A stretch of 64,000 nucleotides of DNA from positions 1,178,001 to 1,242,000 of the forward strand of contig JAHBWV010000001.1 in assembly GCA_019636845.1 (NCBI GenBank), written 5' to 3'. Within the stretch, counting starts at the first letter, position 1, and each line of letters starts with the position of its first letter. The notes beneath the pieces are model-generated. The model was not told the origin of the DNA and searched no databases. It saw only the letters and a program-made list of their open reading frames with translations. This stretch comes from Phycisphaeraceae bacterium (GTDB lineage: Bacteria > Planctomycetota > Phycisphaerae > Phycisphaerales > UBA1924). Positions 51,629 through 61,314 of this stretch are shown here, in pieces. The position numbers were made by a program, and so were the translations under genes.

Positions 51629-52924
51629 TCACAGGACATCGTGACGCTCGTTCCACAGTTTCTCGATCCGCTCCATGGTGCTCGGGGCCTGGGGCAATCG
51701 CTCGCCACACGCGATCAAGAGATCAACAAGGCCGTGATAGTCGCTGACCGAGACGAACTCACGATCCACTCTCGGGGGCGACGAGTTTGTCCCGGCCTGC
51801 ACCGCGTCGAGATCGGCCATGTTGTGGTAGTTGCCCAAGGGTAAGCAGACGCACGTCGCATCGTGCCCATACGCGCAATACACCGTCGCCTCGCACGCGC
51901 CGCCCGCCATGAGTTTCCGTTGCCATCGCCACTTTGGTGCCGTCTGGGGTGAGGGGTCCGTCTTCTGCTGGGCCGTGGGTGTCGCCGGCGCGCCGGCGAT
52001 CTGTTCCGCACGCTGCGCAACCGATGCGGAGAGCGTCGGCGAGAAGACGCTCAGCCGATCTCCGACACGGACGATCGGCCCCCCGCCGATCGGCGAGTCG
52101 GCAAACGATCGAGAGTTCTCGAGCGCGATGAGGCGTGCCCCCGGGGGGATCGTGCCGAGGCGGCACGCCGCGATCGCTCCGATGAATCCGACCTCCTCCG
52201 CGCGTGTGAAGAGCAGCCGAACGTCCTCGATGGTCTCTCCCGACAGATGCTTTCGGAGCAGTACGTCGAAGGCGCAGAGCGAGGCGGCCAGCGCGACCAG
52301 ATCGTCGCACACAATCGTCTTGATCAAGCCATCCTCGATCGCTCCCGGGCCGACATCCCACGTTGCCACATCGCCGAGCGAGATGTCGTCGTGGGCGGAT
52401 TCCAGCTCGCAGAGGTAGTGTTTGTTGTAGGGGCCAGGGGTCGGCGATGTCCCGATCAGCACGCCGCGGATCGGTGTGGCGATTCCCTGCCCGCTGCCGT
52501 CATCGGTCTTGGGCCAGAGCAGGATGCGGGCGTCGTCGAAATAGTCGTCCATGACACCGCCACGGAACGAGAGTTCCAGTGTTGTCGGGGCGATCATGCG
52601 TTCGACCACGAAGGCCGGATGGTCGAGGTGCGAAGTGAAGAAGACCGCCTGACCGCCACCCCCCACGCCACCCCCCACGCCACCACCCGCCCCGCCCCCC
52701 ACGTTACCCAGCGCACCACGCGACTCGGTGATCCCGCGTATCGAGACGGTCATGTTCCCCGCGGCATCTTCCTGCAACAGCAGGTCGGGCCGGACCGAGA
52801 TCCATCGCCTGAGCCACTGGATGACGCGCTGTTCGCGTCCCGCCGCGGTCGGCAACTGCGTCACTTGCAGGGCCAGATCCAGATGTCCCTGCCGCTCGGA
52901 CTCGCTCAGCATGTGAACATTCAT
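51629..52924 (-). CDS. M42/M20-like zinc aminopeptidase or deacylase
   Basis: 431 residues from ATG 52924; starts further upstream would run into the deoC gene's leader on the other strand. Co-catalytic metal motifs are visible: FFTSHLDHPAFV, VCDDLVALAASLCAFD, LFTRAEEVGFIGAIAACR (Glu pair as catalytic base and ligand), and YGHDATCVCLPLGNYHNM. This order fits M42/M20 metallopeptidases. A Gly-rich insertion (GGGAGGGVGGGVGGGGQ) interrupts the domain just before the first metal motif and is coded by short C-rich repeats. Confidence 0.78.
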   Translation of the reverse strand: MNVHMLSESERQGHLDLALQVTQLPTAAGREQRVIQWLRRWISVRPDLLLQEDAAGNMTVSIRGITESRGALGNVGGGAGGGVGGGVGGGGQAVFFTSHLDHPAFVVERMIAPTTLELSFRGGVMDDYFDDARILLWPKTDDGSGQGIATPIRGVLIGTSPTPGPYNKHYLCELESAHDDISLGDVATWDVGPGAIEDGLIKTIVCDDLVALAASLCAFDVLLRKHLSGETIEDVRLLFTRAEEVGFIGAIAACRLGTIPPGARLIALENSRSFADSPIGGGPIVRVGDRLSVFSPTLSASVAQRAEQIAGAPATPTAQQKTDPSPQTAPKWRWQRKLMAGGACEATVYCAYGHDATCVCLPLGNYHNMADLDAVQAGTNSSPPRVDREFVSVSDYHGLVDLLIACGERLPQAPSTMERIEKLWNERHDVL

Positions 52925-52952
52925 GGGGCGAGGGTACGCCTTACACTTGCCC

Positions 52953-53927
52953 ATGCCCCGCACAGCCGCTGCACCCACTCCCGCCCCGACGCCCGTCCTC
53001 CCCCCGCGCATGACCGTCGATCGCGTCATGGCCGATCAGCGTGCGGCTTCCTTCACAAAGCGTTCGATCAAGACAACGGCCAAGATCTCTGGCCTGAAAC
53101 TCGCCCTCTCGATGCTCGATCTGACGACGCTGGAGGGCAAGGACTCGCCAGAGAAGGCGCGATCGCTCTGCCGCAAGGCCGTGCGCCCCTATGAGCGAGA
53201 TGAGGAGCTCTTCGGCGAGCGTCTCCCTCACGTTGCCGCCGTGTGTGTCTATCCCGCGCTGGTGCCGACGGCCAAGGAACTGCTCGCGGGCACTGGCGTG
53301 AACGTTGCGTCGGTTGCGACGGGCTTTCCTTCGGGTCAGTACCCGCTGAAGGTGCGTCTCGCGGACGTGCGTGCCGCGGTCGCCGACGGTGCGGATGAGA
53401 TCGACATGGTGATATCGCGCGGTCAGTTCCTTGCCGGGAAGTACAAAGAAGTGTGGAGAGAGATCTACGAGACCGCGCACGCGTGCGTCGGCAAGCATCA
53501 CACCGCCCACCTCAAGGTGATCCTGGAGACGGGAGAGCTCGAAACCTACGACAACGTGCGCTGGGCGAGTGATATCGCGATCTCGGCTCTTTCGGCCGCG
53601 AACGCCCCGCACGCCTTCATCAAGACCTCGACCGGCAAGGTCCAGCCCGCGGCGACGATGCCTGTGACGCTGGTCATGCTCGAAGCGATCCGCGATCATC
53701 ACCTGGCGACAGACGAGATGATCGGCATGAAGCCCGCGGGCGGCATCCGCACTGCGAAGCAAGCCCTGCACTATCTCGTGATGGTCAAAGAGACGCTCGG
53801 CGATGCGTGGCTCACGCCAGACCTCTTCCGCTTTGGCGCTTCCACACTCCTCAACGACATCCTCCGCCAACTTGTCAAGCAGCAACGGGGCCTGTACACA
53901 GCAGGACACGACTTCTCGGAGGCGTGA
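52953..53927 (+). CDS. deoC: Deoxyribose-phosphate aldolase
   Basis: 324 residues from ATG 52953; an in-frame ATG at 52923 is possible. The aldolase core is clear: LSMLDLTTLEGKDSPEKA, PHVAAVCVYPALV, ASVATGFPSGQYPLKVRLAD, EIDMVISRGQFLAG, AHLKVILETGEL and AFIKTSTGKVQPAAT with the Schiff-base lysine. An N-terminal ~60-residue Pro-rich and helical extension makes it longer than the ~250-residue Escherichia coli enzyme, matching the longer bacterial subgroup. It cleaves deoxyribose 5-phosphate in nucleoside salvage. Confidence 0.94.
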   Translation: MPRTAAAPTPAPTPVLPPRMTVDRVMADQRAASFTKRSIKTTAKISGLKLALSMLDLTTLEGKDSPEKARSLCRKAVRPYERDEELFGERLPHVAAVCVYPALVPTAKELLAGTGVNVASVATGFPSGQYPLKVRLADVRAAVADGADEIDMVISRGQFLAGKYKEVWREIYETAHACVGKHHTAHLKVILETGELETYDNVRWASDIAISALSAANAPHAFIKTSTGKVQPAATMPVTLVMLEAIRDHHLATDEMIGMKPAGGIRTAKQALHYLVMVKETLGDAWLTPDLFRFGASTLLNDILRQLVKQQRGLYTAGHDFSEA

Positions 53928-54001
53928 TTCGCGGCAGTGGTCGCTTGAGATGCCGTGCATTCCCGTCCGCCCGCACTCGCTGTCGGTTGTACGATGACTG
54001 C

Positions 54002-56821
54002 ATGCGCATCGGACGCGTGATACTCCCGACCGGCATCTCCTTGGCGATTCACGCCGCGCTGCTCGGTCTGGCTGCGCTCGCGACCTGGACGGTCGTGCGA
54101 CCACCATCGCGATCCATGCCGACGGTTGAACTCTCGCTGGGCGGCTCTCCGGTCGAACCGGCAGCCCAGCCAACCCCAGTGCCACCCGATCGCGCCGAGC
54201 CCGGCTCGGCAGACGCACCCTCGCTTGCGGACGTTGTCTCACTGCTCACGCTCCCTGTTCGTGCCACGCCCCCGGCGTCGAGCCCGATGCTCATGCCCCG
54301 TGCGTCGGGCCACCCAGAGCGAGCGATTCGACTCGCGCCCGGTGGGGCGGCCGCTGGACCCGCCTCGTTCGCGGGTGTCACCTCGCGCCGTGCGGCATCT
54401 GTCGTCTTCGTCGTCGATTGCTCCGGCTCGATGGTCTCGGCGATGTCGATCGTTCTTGAAGAACTCGGTCGTTCGATCGAGCGACTCGCTCCCGACCAGC
54501 GATTCGCGATCATCCCCTTCCGCGGCTCGGACTCCGCTGACGCGCCCGCGACATTCCCAGCTCGGTTGGCGCTTGTTCCTGCGACCGATACGAACCTGCG
54601 AGATGCCCGTGCGTTCCTTCGCACCATCGTGCCCGAAGGAAGGTCAGACCCACTCGCTGGCCTTATCCCTGCCCTCACGCTGAAGCCCGAGGCCGTCTTC
54701 TTTCTCGCACGCAGCATCCCTCGCACCGAAGGGACTTGGGGGGGAGGAGAGGCGGCCATCCTCGCCGAGCTCGATCGCCTCAACCCCGAGCAGACACGAC
54801 GCGGGGTCCGCGCGCGGCCCACACAGATCAACGCGGTGCAGTTCCTCCAGCACGATCCCACAGGGATCATGCAGGCGATCGGTTCGGTACATGGGCGCGG
54901 CACATCCGGCTACACACTTGTCACGCTCGAACAACTCGGGCGAGCCGGTCTTGCGAACGCCCCGAGTGCCCGCGCGATCGCATCCGATCTCGATCGGGCC
55001 GAGTCGATCCTGAGCGACCTTGCTTCGGAGGCATCCGATATCACACTCTTGCTCGGGTTCCCCACCTCTGCCCAGACCGATCGCGTGCGTCGTGCCGCGA
55101 GGCAGGTACTTGACCTCGTTGATCAGGCGTCGGCCGCTCTCGGAATCTCCGAAGACGGCGTGACAGGCGGGGACGACCCGCGAATCGTCCTTCTCGGTGG
55201 AAGAGCCGCTCTGTTTCTCGCGGCATCCGAACCAAGCCATGAGTTCCGGGCCGCGCTCCTCGAACGGGCCGCGCGTGTCGTGACGCTCCTCGAAACGGAT
55301 ACTTCATCGCCCGACGACACCGCCCCGATCGTGCAGAGCGAGCCCGCTCGCGCACTCGTTCTCTCGACCTGGGCGCTGGCGCACGGCCTGCGGGATGAGC
55401 CGCCCGATGCCGGGGTGAGAACCCGTCTTCAAGCTCTCATGCGTGCGGAGCCCACGCTCGCTTCGGCGTCGCTGGAACTGTCGCTCTCGCCTCTCTTCGT
55501 CGAGCGAGGCCCGGGCGCACATCCGGCTGCCATCGACTGGAACGCACCGCCCTTCATAGACGAAGCGGGCCATGTTGAGATCGGGGCGGTATTGCTCTCC
55601 TGCGATGCGGCCACACGATCAGCGAGGATGCGCGGCGCGATTGAACGCTCGGATCAGCCGCCCCCGTTGGACTCGCCATACGCCTCGTTCCTGAAACTGC
55701 CCGATCCATCCGGCGAGCACGTGGCGATCGTCCGCTACCGCCTCATGCATCTTCGCTCGTTCCCGCCGAGACAAACATCTGGCGAGCCGCTGGAGCAACT
55801 CGACACGCTTCTCGCCTCGATGCAGGTCGGCACTGGCGCTGTGCCTCTCGATCTATCCACCCTTGATGTGACGCTCCGCGACCTGGTTGCACTGTCTCAG
55901 CCGCTTGGCGCGGAGCTCATGCTCGACCGCGCTCACGAATTGATCGCAACACCTGAAGCGACCAGCGACGCGCTGAAGCTCGGATCGCTTCTTGCCTCGA
56001 TCGCTGGCGACACCACGCACCGCGACGCTACCCGCGAGCGAGCATGGGAAACACGCCTGATCGCCAGCTCGCGGCTTTTGGAACGATCACCATCGGAGCC
56101 CTCGATCGAGGAACTGATCCGGCTCCTTGGTTCGCCAGAATCGAGTGCGCTCGGGCCCTCGACGCGTGAGGCGGCCTCGCTCATGGCCGTGTCAGCACTC
56201 GTTGCCGAGTCGCGTGAGCCGCGCTGGAGCGATGCCCGCGCCTACGACCTGCTCGCGACAGTCAGCGCGAGTTCCACGGCTCGGCACACGGCCCACGAGC
56301 TCGCATTGCGTCTCGATGCCCGGTTTGCGCTGCTCGCAGGCACGGATGGCGACCTTGATCGGCATCTCGTCACCATGCGCCGGTCGATCGAACTCTCGCG
56401 CGGGCTGGGCTTTCTGGCGAACGTGCGGACGCTCGACGCCGTTGCTCGGTCCCTGATCGAACTCGGAAGCGACGAGGCGATCCACGCCTGTACCGATCTG
56501 CTCACGCATCCGGATGTCGCGACCACGCAAGACGGACGCGAGGGCGCGACGATCCTCGCGGCCCGGGCACACATCAACGCCGGCGATCACGCAGCGGCCC
56601 TTGATATCCTCGTGCCCCTCGCGCGGGCAATGCCGGAGCCCGGCCCTGTGCCGACTCGCATCTTTTGGGAGGCGTGGACGCTTACCCTCGAGACCATGAT
56701 CCGTGCCGAGCCGCAGCGTCAGCAAGAGGCGCACGCTCACACCGTGCGCCTGGGATTGATCGATGAGCAACTCGGTGGAGAGCCCTGGGCGAGTCGCATC
56801 CGGGCCGTTGCGTCACGCTGA
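54002..56821 (+). CDS. Membrane-anchored von Willebrand A domain protein
   Basis: 939 residues from ATG 54002. An N-terminal membrane helix (GISLAIHAALLGLAALATW) is followed by a ~80-residue Pro-rich linker, as in TonB-type anchors. A VWA domain starts near 130: SVVFVVDCSGSM has the MIDAS motif DxSxS (Asp139, Ser141, Ser143) and NLRDARAFLRTIVPEGRSDP the following parts. The last ~550 residues are helical solenoid without a recognised name. It could bind proteins through a metal-dependent site in the periplasm; function otherwise unknown. Confidence 0.72.
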   Translation: MRIGRVILPTGISLAIHAALLGLAALATWTVVRPPSRSMPTVELSLGGSPVEPAAQPTPVPPDRAEPGSADAPSLADVVSLLTLPVRATPPASSPMLMPRASGHPERAIRLAPGGAAAGPASFAGVTSRRAASVVFVVDCSGSMVSAMSIVLEELGRSIERLAPDQRFAIIPFRGSDSADAPATFPARLALVPATDTNLRDARAFLRTIVPEGRSDPLAGLIPALTLKPEAVFFLARSIPRTEGTWGGGEAAILAELDRLNPEQTRRGVRARPTQINAVQFLQHDPTGIMQAIGSVHGRGTSGYTLVTLEQLGRAGLANAPSARAIASDLDRAESILSDLASEASDITLLLGFPTSAQTDRVRRAARQVLDLVDQASAALGISEDGVTGGDDPRIVLLGGRAALFLAASEPSHEFRAALLERAARVVTLLETDTSSPDDTAPIVQSEPARALVLSTWALAHGLRDEPPDAGVRTRLQALMRAEPTLASASLELSLSPLFVERGPGAHPAAIDWNAPPFIDEAGHVEIGAVLLSCDAATRSARMRGAIERSDQPPPLDSPYASFLKLPDPSGEHVAIVRYRLMHLRSFPPRQTSGEPLEQLDTLLASMQVGTGAVPLDLSTLDVTLRDLVALSQPLGAELMLDRAHELIATPEATSDALKLGSLLASIAGDTTHRDATRERAWETRLIASSRLLERSPSEPSIEELIRLLGSPESSALGPSTREAASLMAVSALVAESREPRWSDARAYDLLATVSASSTARHTAHELALRLDARFALLAGTDGDLDRHLVTMRRSIELSRGLGFLANVRTLDAVARSLIELGSDEAIHACTDLLTHPDVATTQDGREGATILAARAHINAGDHAAALDILVPLARAMPEPGPVPTRIFWEAWTLTLETMIRAEPQRQQEAHAHTVRLGLIDEQLGGEPWASRIRAVASR

Positions 56822-56847
56822 CGCCGACGCACCAGATCGTTGCAAGA

Positions 56848-58041
56848 ATGACTTACATGCACAGACCCGCTGATCCACACAATCCCGTCCGACGCTCCGA
56901 GGTCGCTCGCGACGCTTCGGAGGCACTTTCACGGGCGGATTTTCGCTCGACTCGCGCCCTCGTTGGCTTCGACGGCTTCATCGACTCCATTCTGGATCTC
57001 GTGGATGTGCGAGCGGATATGTCACCCGACGGGTATCGTCGCATCCAGACGCTCGAGGCCCTTGCCGGACGCATCGGCGCCGCATCGGGTAAGAGCACAA
57101 ACATCGAGGGTGTTGTCCGCGAGAAGCGGTGGGGTGGAAACGGACCGCTGCTGGCAGGGGGCGTCGCTCGGCTCGGCGTGCGCACCACCTACATCGGCGC
57201 TGTTGCAGCGGAAGAAGCCCACTCGCCCCCCAAGCGGCACCCGATCTTCGCGCCGCTGGGCACATTGTGTGACGATGTCATCGCCATCGCGCCGCCCGGA
57301 CGCACCGACGCGATGGAGTTCGACGATGGCAAGTTGATGATCAACCACTGCACAGCCGTGCAGGGTGTCACGTGGGAGCGGATCCTTGAGATTGTCGGCC
57401 TCGAACGTCTCCGAGAAACGGTCGGGAGTTCGGCTTTGTTCGGCATCGTCAACTGGTCGCTGATGGGAGGCGTCAACGGCATCTGGCGGGGGCTGATCGA
57501 TCTCGTTCTGCCGTCCATCCCCTCGCGCCCACGGGTCTTCATCGATCTCTCCGATCCTGCCAAGCGCACGGATGACGATCTTGCAGCAGGACTCGCGCTG
57601 CTTACGGAGATGAACACCCTGACGCCGGTCACGATCGGGCTCAACCTCGCCGAGGCGGAACGGCTGTGCATCGTGTGGGGCATTCCCGCTGTCGGTCTTT
57701 CTCTCTCAGAGCGCATCGTCGCCATGGCCGAGGGGCTCCGCCACGCGCTCCGGCTGGCATGTGTCGTGATCCATCCGCGTGAGGGTGCGGGAGCCGCAAC
57801 GAGCGACGGCGACGTGGCCTGGTTCGAAGGACCCATGACGCGCACGCCCCGCATCTCGACCGGCGCGGGAGACCATTTCAATGCGGGATTCGCCGCGGCC
57901 TGTGTCGCGGGACTGAGCCTGGAGCAGTCGCTCGCAACCGGTACGGCCGTGAGCGGCGCGTACGTGCGTGATGGGCAAGCACCGACGATCGGGCGTCTTT
58001 GCGAATTCCTCCGCGATCTGCCCCCCCCTGAGGCCGATTGA
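56848..58041 (+). CDS. PfkB-family carbohydrate kinase
   Basis: 397 residues. The ribokinase/PfkB signature is near the C-terminus: ISTGAGDHFNAGFAAACVAG, with the catalytic Asp. N-terminal parts are LVGFDGFIDSILDLVD and EKRWGGNGPLLAGGVARLGV. RVFIDLSDPAKRTDDD contributes to the substrate side. Sugar specificity cannot be read. It is 26 bases after the VWA gene and about 60 bases before the ALDH gene, in the same direction. Confidence 0.85.
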   Translation: MTYMHRPADPHNPVRRSEVARDASEALSRADFRSTRALVGFDGFIDSILDLVDVRADMSPDGYRRIQTLEALAGRIGAASGKSTNIEGVVREKRWGGNGPLLAGGVARLGVRTTYIGAVAAEEAHSPPKRHPIFAPLGTLCDDVIAIAPPGRTDAMEFDDGKLMINHCTAVQGVTWERILEIVGLERLRETVGSSALFGIVNWSLMGGVNGIWRGLIDLVLPSIPSRPRVFIDLSDPAKRTDDDLAAGLALLTEMNTLTPVTIGLNLAEAERLCIVWGIPAVGLSLSERIVAMAEGLRHALRLACVVIHPREGAGAATSDGDVAWFEGPMTRTPRISTGAGDHFNAGFAAACVAGLSLEQSLATGTAVSGAYVRDGQAPTIGRLCEFLRDLPPPEAD

Positions 58042-58101
58042 CGCCACCATTGACACGAGACGGACCGTGTGCCGCTCCGGTCGGCATAGCATCTCGCCAC
58101 C

Positions 58102-59640
58102 ATGTCCAGCGCGATGCACACGGAAGTCCTTCGCTCGCTCGGCCTCGACTCGCACCCGCGAGTCGTTCCGGGCGTTGGACCTTCGGACGGCGTCATCGTC
58201 AGCAACAATCCAGCGACCGGGCAACCGATCGCAGGTGTCAGACTCGACGATGCTTCGTCATACGAGCGAACGGTGGCTCAATCCGCCGAGGCCTTCATCC
58301 GCTGGAGGTCTGTCCCTGCCCCAGCGCGAGGCCAAGTTGTGCGCGCGATCGGAGACGAGATCCGGAAGCATAAAGACGCCCTCGGGGCGCTCGTATCGCT
58401 CGAAGTCGGGAAGATTCGATCAGAGGGCCTCGGCGAGGTGCAGGAGACGATCGATATCGCCGATTTCGCGGTGGGACTGTCTCGCCAGTTGCACGGGCTG
58501 ACCATGCCATCGGAGCGGCCCCAGCACCGGCTGATGGAGCAATGGCTCCCGCTCGGGCCGATCGGCGTCATTACCGCGTTCAACTTCCCAAACGCCGTGT
58601 GGGGATGGAACGCGATGCTCGCCGCAGTATGCGGCGATACCACCGTCTGGAAGCCCTCTCTGCTCGCCCCGCTCACAGCGATCGCAACAAACGCCATCGC
58701 CGACCACGTCGCGAAGTCGATGGGGCATCCGGGCGTCTTCACGCTCGTCATCGGGACCGATGACGTGGTGGGGGAACGCATGGCCGCCGATCCGCGGTTC
58801 CCGTTGATCTCTGCAACCGGATCCTGCCGCATGGGCAGGCGAGTGGGGCAGGTGGTTGCATCGAGGTTCGGCCGCTGCCTCCTCGAACTCGGCGGCAACA
58901 ACGCCCTGATCGTGACACCCTCGGCCGATCTCGATCTCGCGGCGAAGGCCGTCGTCTTCGGCGCAGTGGGCACCGCGGGCCAGCGTTGCACCACAACACG
59001 GCGATTGATCATTCATCGATCGATCGCGGACCGCTTCACGCAGACGCTTATCAATGCGTACAAAACGGTGCGCATCGGCGATCCGCTCGCCGAAGGAACG
59101 CTCGTTGGTCCGCTCATCAACGCACGGGCAGTCGAGCAGTTCGAGCGTGCCATTGCCCAAGCAAAAGCGCAAGGGGGCGAAGTGCTTGTTGGTGGCGGGC
59201 GGGCGAGCGTCTCGGGTGCACCGGGCGGACACTACGTCCAGCCGACGATCATCCGTGCCCCGGACTCGGGTGAACTCCCCATCGCCAAGGAAGAGACTTT
59301 CGCCCCTCTTCTCTACGTCTTCGCGTATGACACGCTCGACCATGCGATCGCTATGCACAACAGCGTCGAGCAGGGGCTCTCGTCGGCAATCTTCACCAAC
59401 GACATGCGCGAGTCGGGTAGATTCCTCAATCCAGACGGCTCCGGCTCTGACTGCGGCATCGCCAACGTCAACGCGGGGACTTCAGGGGCAGAGATCGGCG
59501 GGGCGTTCGGTGGCGAGAAAGCCACCGGCGGCGGACGCGAATCCGGCTCCGACTCGTGGAAGGCGTACATGCGCAGGCAGACAATCACCGTGAACTTCGG
59601 TTCCACCTTCGCCCTTGCACAGGGGATCCGCTTTGAGTAA
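58102..59640 (+). CDS. ALDH7-type aldehyde dehydrogenase (aminoadipate semialdehyde type)
   Basis: 512 residues. Catalytic features are GQRCTTTRRLI (nucleophilic Cys) and CLLELGGNNALIV (general-base Glu), with NAD-binding NFPNAVWGWNAMLAAVCGDT and TGSCRMGRRVG. Sequence such as NVNAGTSGAEIGGAFGGEKA and GRESGSDSWKAYMRRQTITV is characteristic of the ALDH7/antiquitin group (lysine degradation, aminoadipate semialdehyde to aminoadipate). The stop overlaps the start of rpiA by eight bases. Substrate specificity is an inference. Confidence 0.9.
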   Translation: MSSAMHTEVLRSLGLDSHPRVVPGVGPSDGVIVSNNPATGQPIAGVRLDDASSYERTVAQSAEAFIRWRSVPAPARGQVVRAIGDEIRKHKDALGALVSLEVGKIRSEGLGEVQETIDIADFAVGLSRQLHGLTMPSERPQHRLMEQWLPLGPIGVITAFNFPNAVWGWNAMLAAVCGDTTVWKPSLLAPLTAIATNAIADHVAKSMGHPGVFTLVIGTDDVVGERMAADPRFPLISATGSCRMGRRVGQVVASRFGRCLLELGGNNALIVTPSADLDLAAKAVVFGAVGTAGQRCTTTRRLIIHRSIADRFTQTLINAYKTVRIGDPLAEGTLVGPLINARAVEQFERAIAQAKAQGGEVLVGGGRASVSGAPGGHYVQPTIIRAPDSGELPIAKEETFAPLLYVFAYDTLDHAIAMHNSVEQGLSSAIFTNDMRESGRFLNPDGSGSDCGIANVNAGTSGAEIGGAFGGEKATGGGRESGSDSWKAYMRRQTITVNFGSTFALAQGIRFE

Positions 59641-60334
59641 CGAGCAGCAGACAACGATCGACGCCCTCGCGGAAGCAGCCGTTGCTCCAGTGCAATCCGG
59701 CATGTACGTCGGGCTCGGCACCGGCCGCACCGCAACACGAGGCATCCACGCACTCGCGCGGCGTGTCAAGGAAGAGAAACTCGACGTCAAGTGCGTCCCT
59801 ACTTCCGAGGCCTCCGAGCGGCTCGGCAAGGAACTCGGACTCAAGATCGTCGATTTCTCCCTGCTCGAACGCATCGATTACCTCTTCGACGGCGCGGACG
59901 AGGTCGACCGCGAGCTCCGCATGCTCAAGGGCGCGGGCGGCGCGATGACACGCGAGCGGATCGTCGCCTGGGGATCCGACCGTTGCGTGTACATGGTCGA
60001 TCAGTCCAAGATCGTTCCTCGCCTCGGGACACGCAACACCCTCGGCGTCGCCATCATGATGTTCGGCATGGCCGCGGCTCGTGCCGAGATCCGGTCCCTC
60101 GGGCTCAACGGCGTCTGGCGTCGCACCATCCAGGGCGAGCTGTTTGTGACCGACAACGGCAATCTGATCCTGGATGTCACGCTCGATGACCGGAACCTCG
60201 AAGAACTTGCCGCCGCACTCAACGACATTCCAGGGGTGATCGACCACGGGCTCTTCCTCGGCGAGGCCGATGAGATCCTCGTGGACACTGGCTCGTCCGT
60301 TGATCGCTACCGGCGTGAAGAGTCACAGATTTGA
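59633..60334 (+). CDS. rpiA: Ribose-5-phosphate isomerase A
   Basis: 233 residues from TTG 59633, which has AGGGG eight bases before it; another TTG at 59615 would add six residues. RpiA motifs are present: GMYVGLGTGRTATRGIHALA, PTSEASERLGKELGL, YLFDGADEVDRELRMLKGAG (catalytic acids) and ERIVAWGSDRCVYMVDQSK. It interconverts ribose 5-phosphate and ribulose 5-phosphate. The start lies inside the 3' end of the ALDH gene, implying coupled translation. Non-ATG start and overlap are the only oddities. Confidence 0.93.
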   Translation: MSNEQQTTIDALAEAAVAPVQSGMYVGLGTGRTATRGIHALARRVKEEKLDVKCVPTSEASERLGKELGLKIVDFSLLERIDYLFDGADEVDRELRMLKGAGGAMTRERIVAWGSDRCVYMVDQSKIVPRLGTRNTLGVAIMMFGMAAARAEIRSLGLNGVWRRTIQGELFVTDNGNLILDVTLDDRNLEELAAALNDIPGVIDHGLFLGEADEILVDTGSSVDRYRREESQI

Positions 60335-60470
60335 GATGCCGGATGTGAACCTCCAGGTCTGAGCGAGCCCTCCCGGCAACAGCCCCACGCAAGGCCCGGC
60401 TTGCCGGGGCCATCACAACCGACACGAAGGCGGCCGTCACAAGCGACCCCTGAAACCAGCGAGCGGCCAG

Positions 60471-61268
60471 ATGAGCAAGCAGAAGGATGAAGGCGAACCG
60501 AAGCCGAAGAAGACGTTCTTCCAGCAGTTGATGGAGTGGGTGAAGGCCTTCGTGTTCGCCCTGGTTGTGATGGTTCCACTCCGTTCATCGATCGTCGACT
60601 GGTTCGATGTCCCATCCGGCTCGATGGAGCCCACGATCGTACCCGGCGATCGGATCTTCGTGAACAAACTGGCTTACGGCCTTCGTGTTCCGCTTACCGA
60701 CGAGCCGTGCCGCTGGATCACCAAGTGGAACTCGCCCGCACGCGGAGAGATCGTGATCTGCTATTCGCCGGAGGACGGGACTCGCCTGGTCAAACGCATC
60801 ATCGGGATCGCCGGCGACACGATCGAGCTACGTGCCGGCAAGCTCTTCATCAACGGGACCGAGTCCGAGTATGGTCCGCTCGAAGACGAGATCCAGCGGC
60901 AGATTGACGGCGGACGTTTCGGCGTCATGCGCTTCGCACGCGAGTCCTTCGAGGGCGCATCCCACCCCGTGGTTACCACGCCCAACTGGCCGCAGGCACG
61001 CGAGCTCGAACGGGGTGGCGTTTTCGCAAGGCCCCCGTGGAATCAGCCCTCATGGACACCCTCGAACTTCGGCCCGATCGAGATCCCCGCAGGCAAGGTG
61101 TTCGTCGTGGGTGACAGCCGCGATCAGAGCAAGGACTCTCGATATTTTGGCTACATCGACGAGGGACAGGTCGTCGGGCGGAGCCCGGCTGTTGTCTTCT
61201 CTTGGCAGTTCAGCAAGGGCCGCGGGCTGAAGATCAAGTGGGATCGGTTCTTCCGCAGCTTTGAATGA
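60471..61268 (+). CDS. lepB: Signal peptidase I
   Basis: 265 residues. After a basic N-terminus comes one membrane helix (AFVFALVVMVPLRSSIVDWF). The catalytic serine is Ser51 in DVPSGSMEPTIVPGD, and the general-base lysine is Lys108 in TRLVKRIIGIAGDTIEL. GDSRDQSKDSRYFGYI is box E. A ~70-residue insertion between the catalytic boxes (ESEYGPLEDEIQRQIDGGRF) is larger than in the Bacillus enzyme. It removes signal peptides of exported proteins. It lies convergent to the YebC-family gene. Confidence 0.95.
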   Translation: MSKQKDEGEPKPKKTFFQQLMEWVKAFVFALVVMVPLRSSIVDWFDVPSGSMEPTIVPGDRIFVNKLAYGLRVPLTDEPCRWITKWNSPARGEIVICYSPEDGTRLVKRIIGIAGDTIELRAGKLFINGTESEYGPLEDEIQRQIDGGRFGVMRFARESFEGASHPVVTTPNWPQARELERGGVFARPPWNQPSWTPSNFGPIEIPAGKVFVVGDSRDQSKDSRYFGYIDEGQVVGRSPAVVFSWQFSKGRGLKIKWDRFFRSFE

Positions 61269-61272
61269 GCTA

Positions 61273-61308
61273 CAGGATCCGGTCCCATGACAGGGACCTG
61301 GGATCCTG
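61273..61308. terminator. Bidirectional hairpin between convergent lepB and YebC genes
   Basis: caggatccggtccc and gggacctgggatcctg form an almost continuous stem with one bulge. It begins five bases after the lepB stop and ends seven bases before the other gene's stop. The flanking T-runs are weak, so it may terminate transcription in both directions with protein help. Confidence 0.6.
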
Positions 61309-61314
61309 CCGGGG

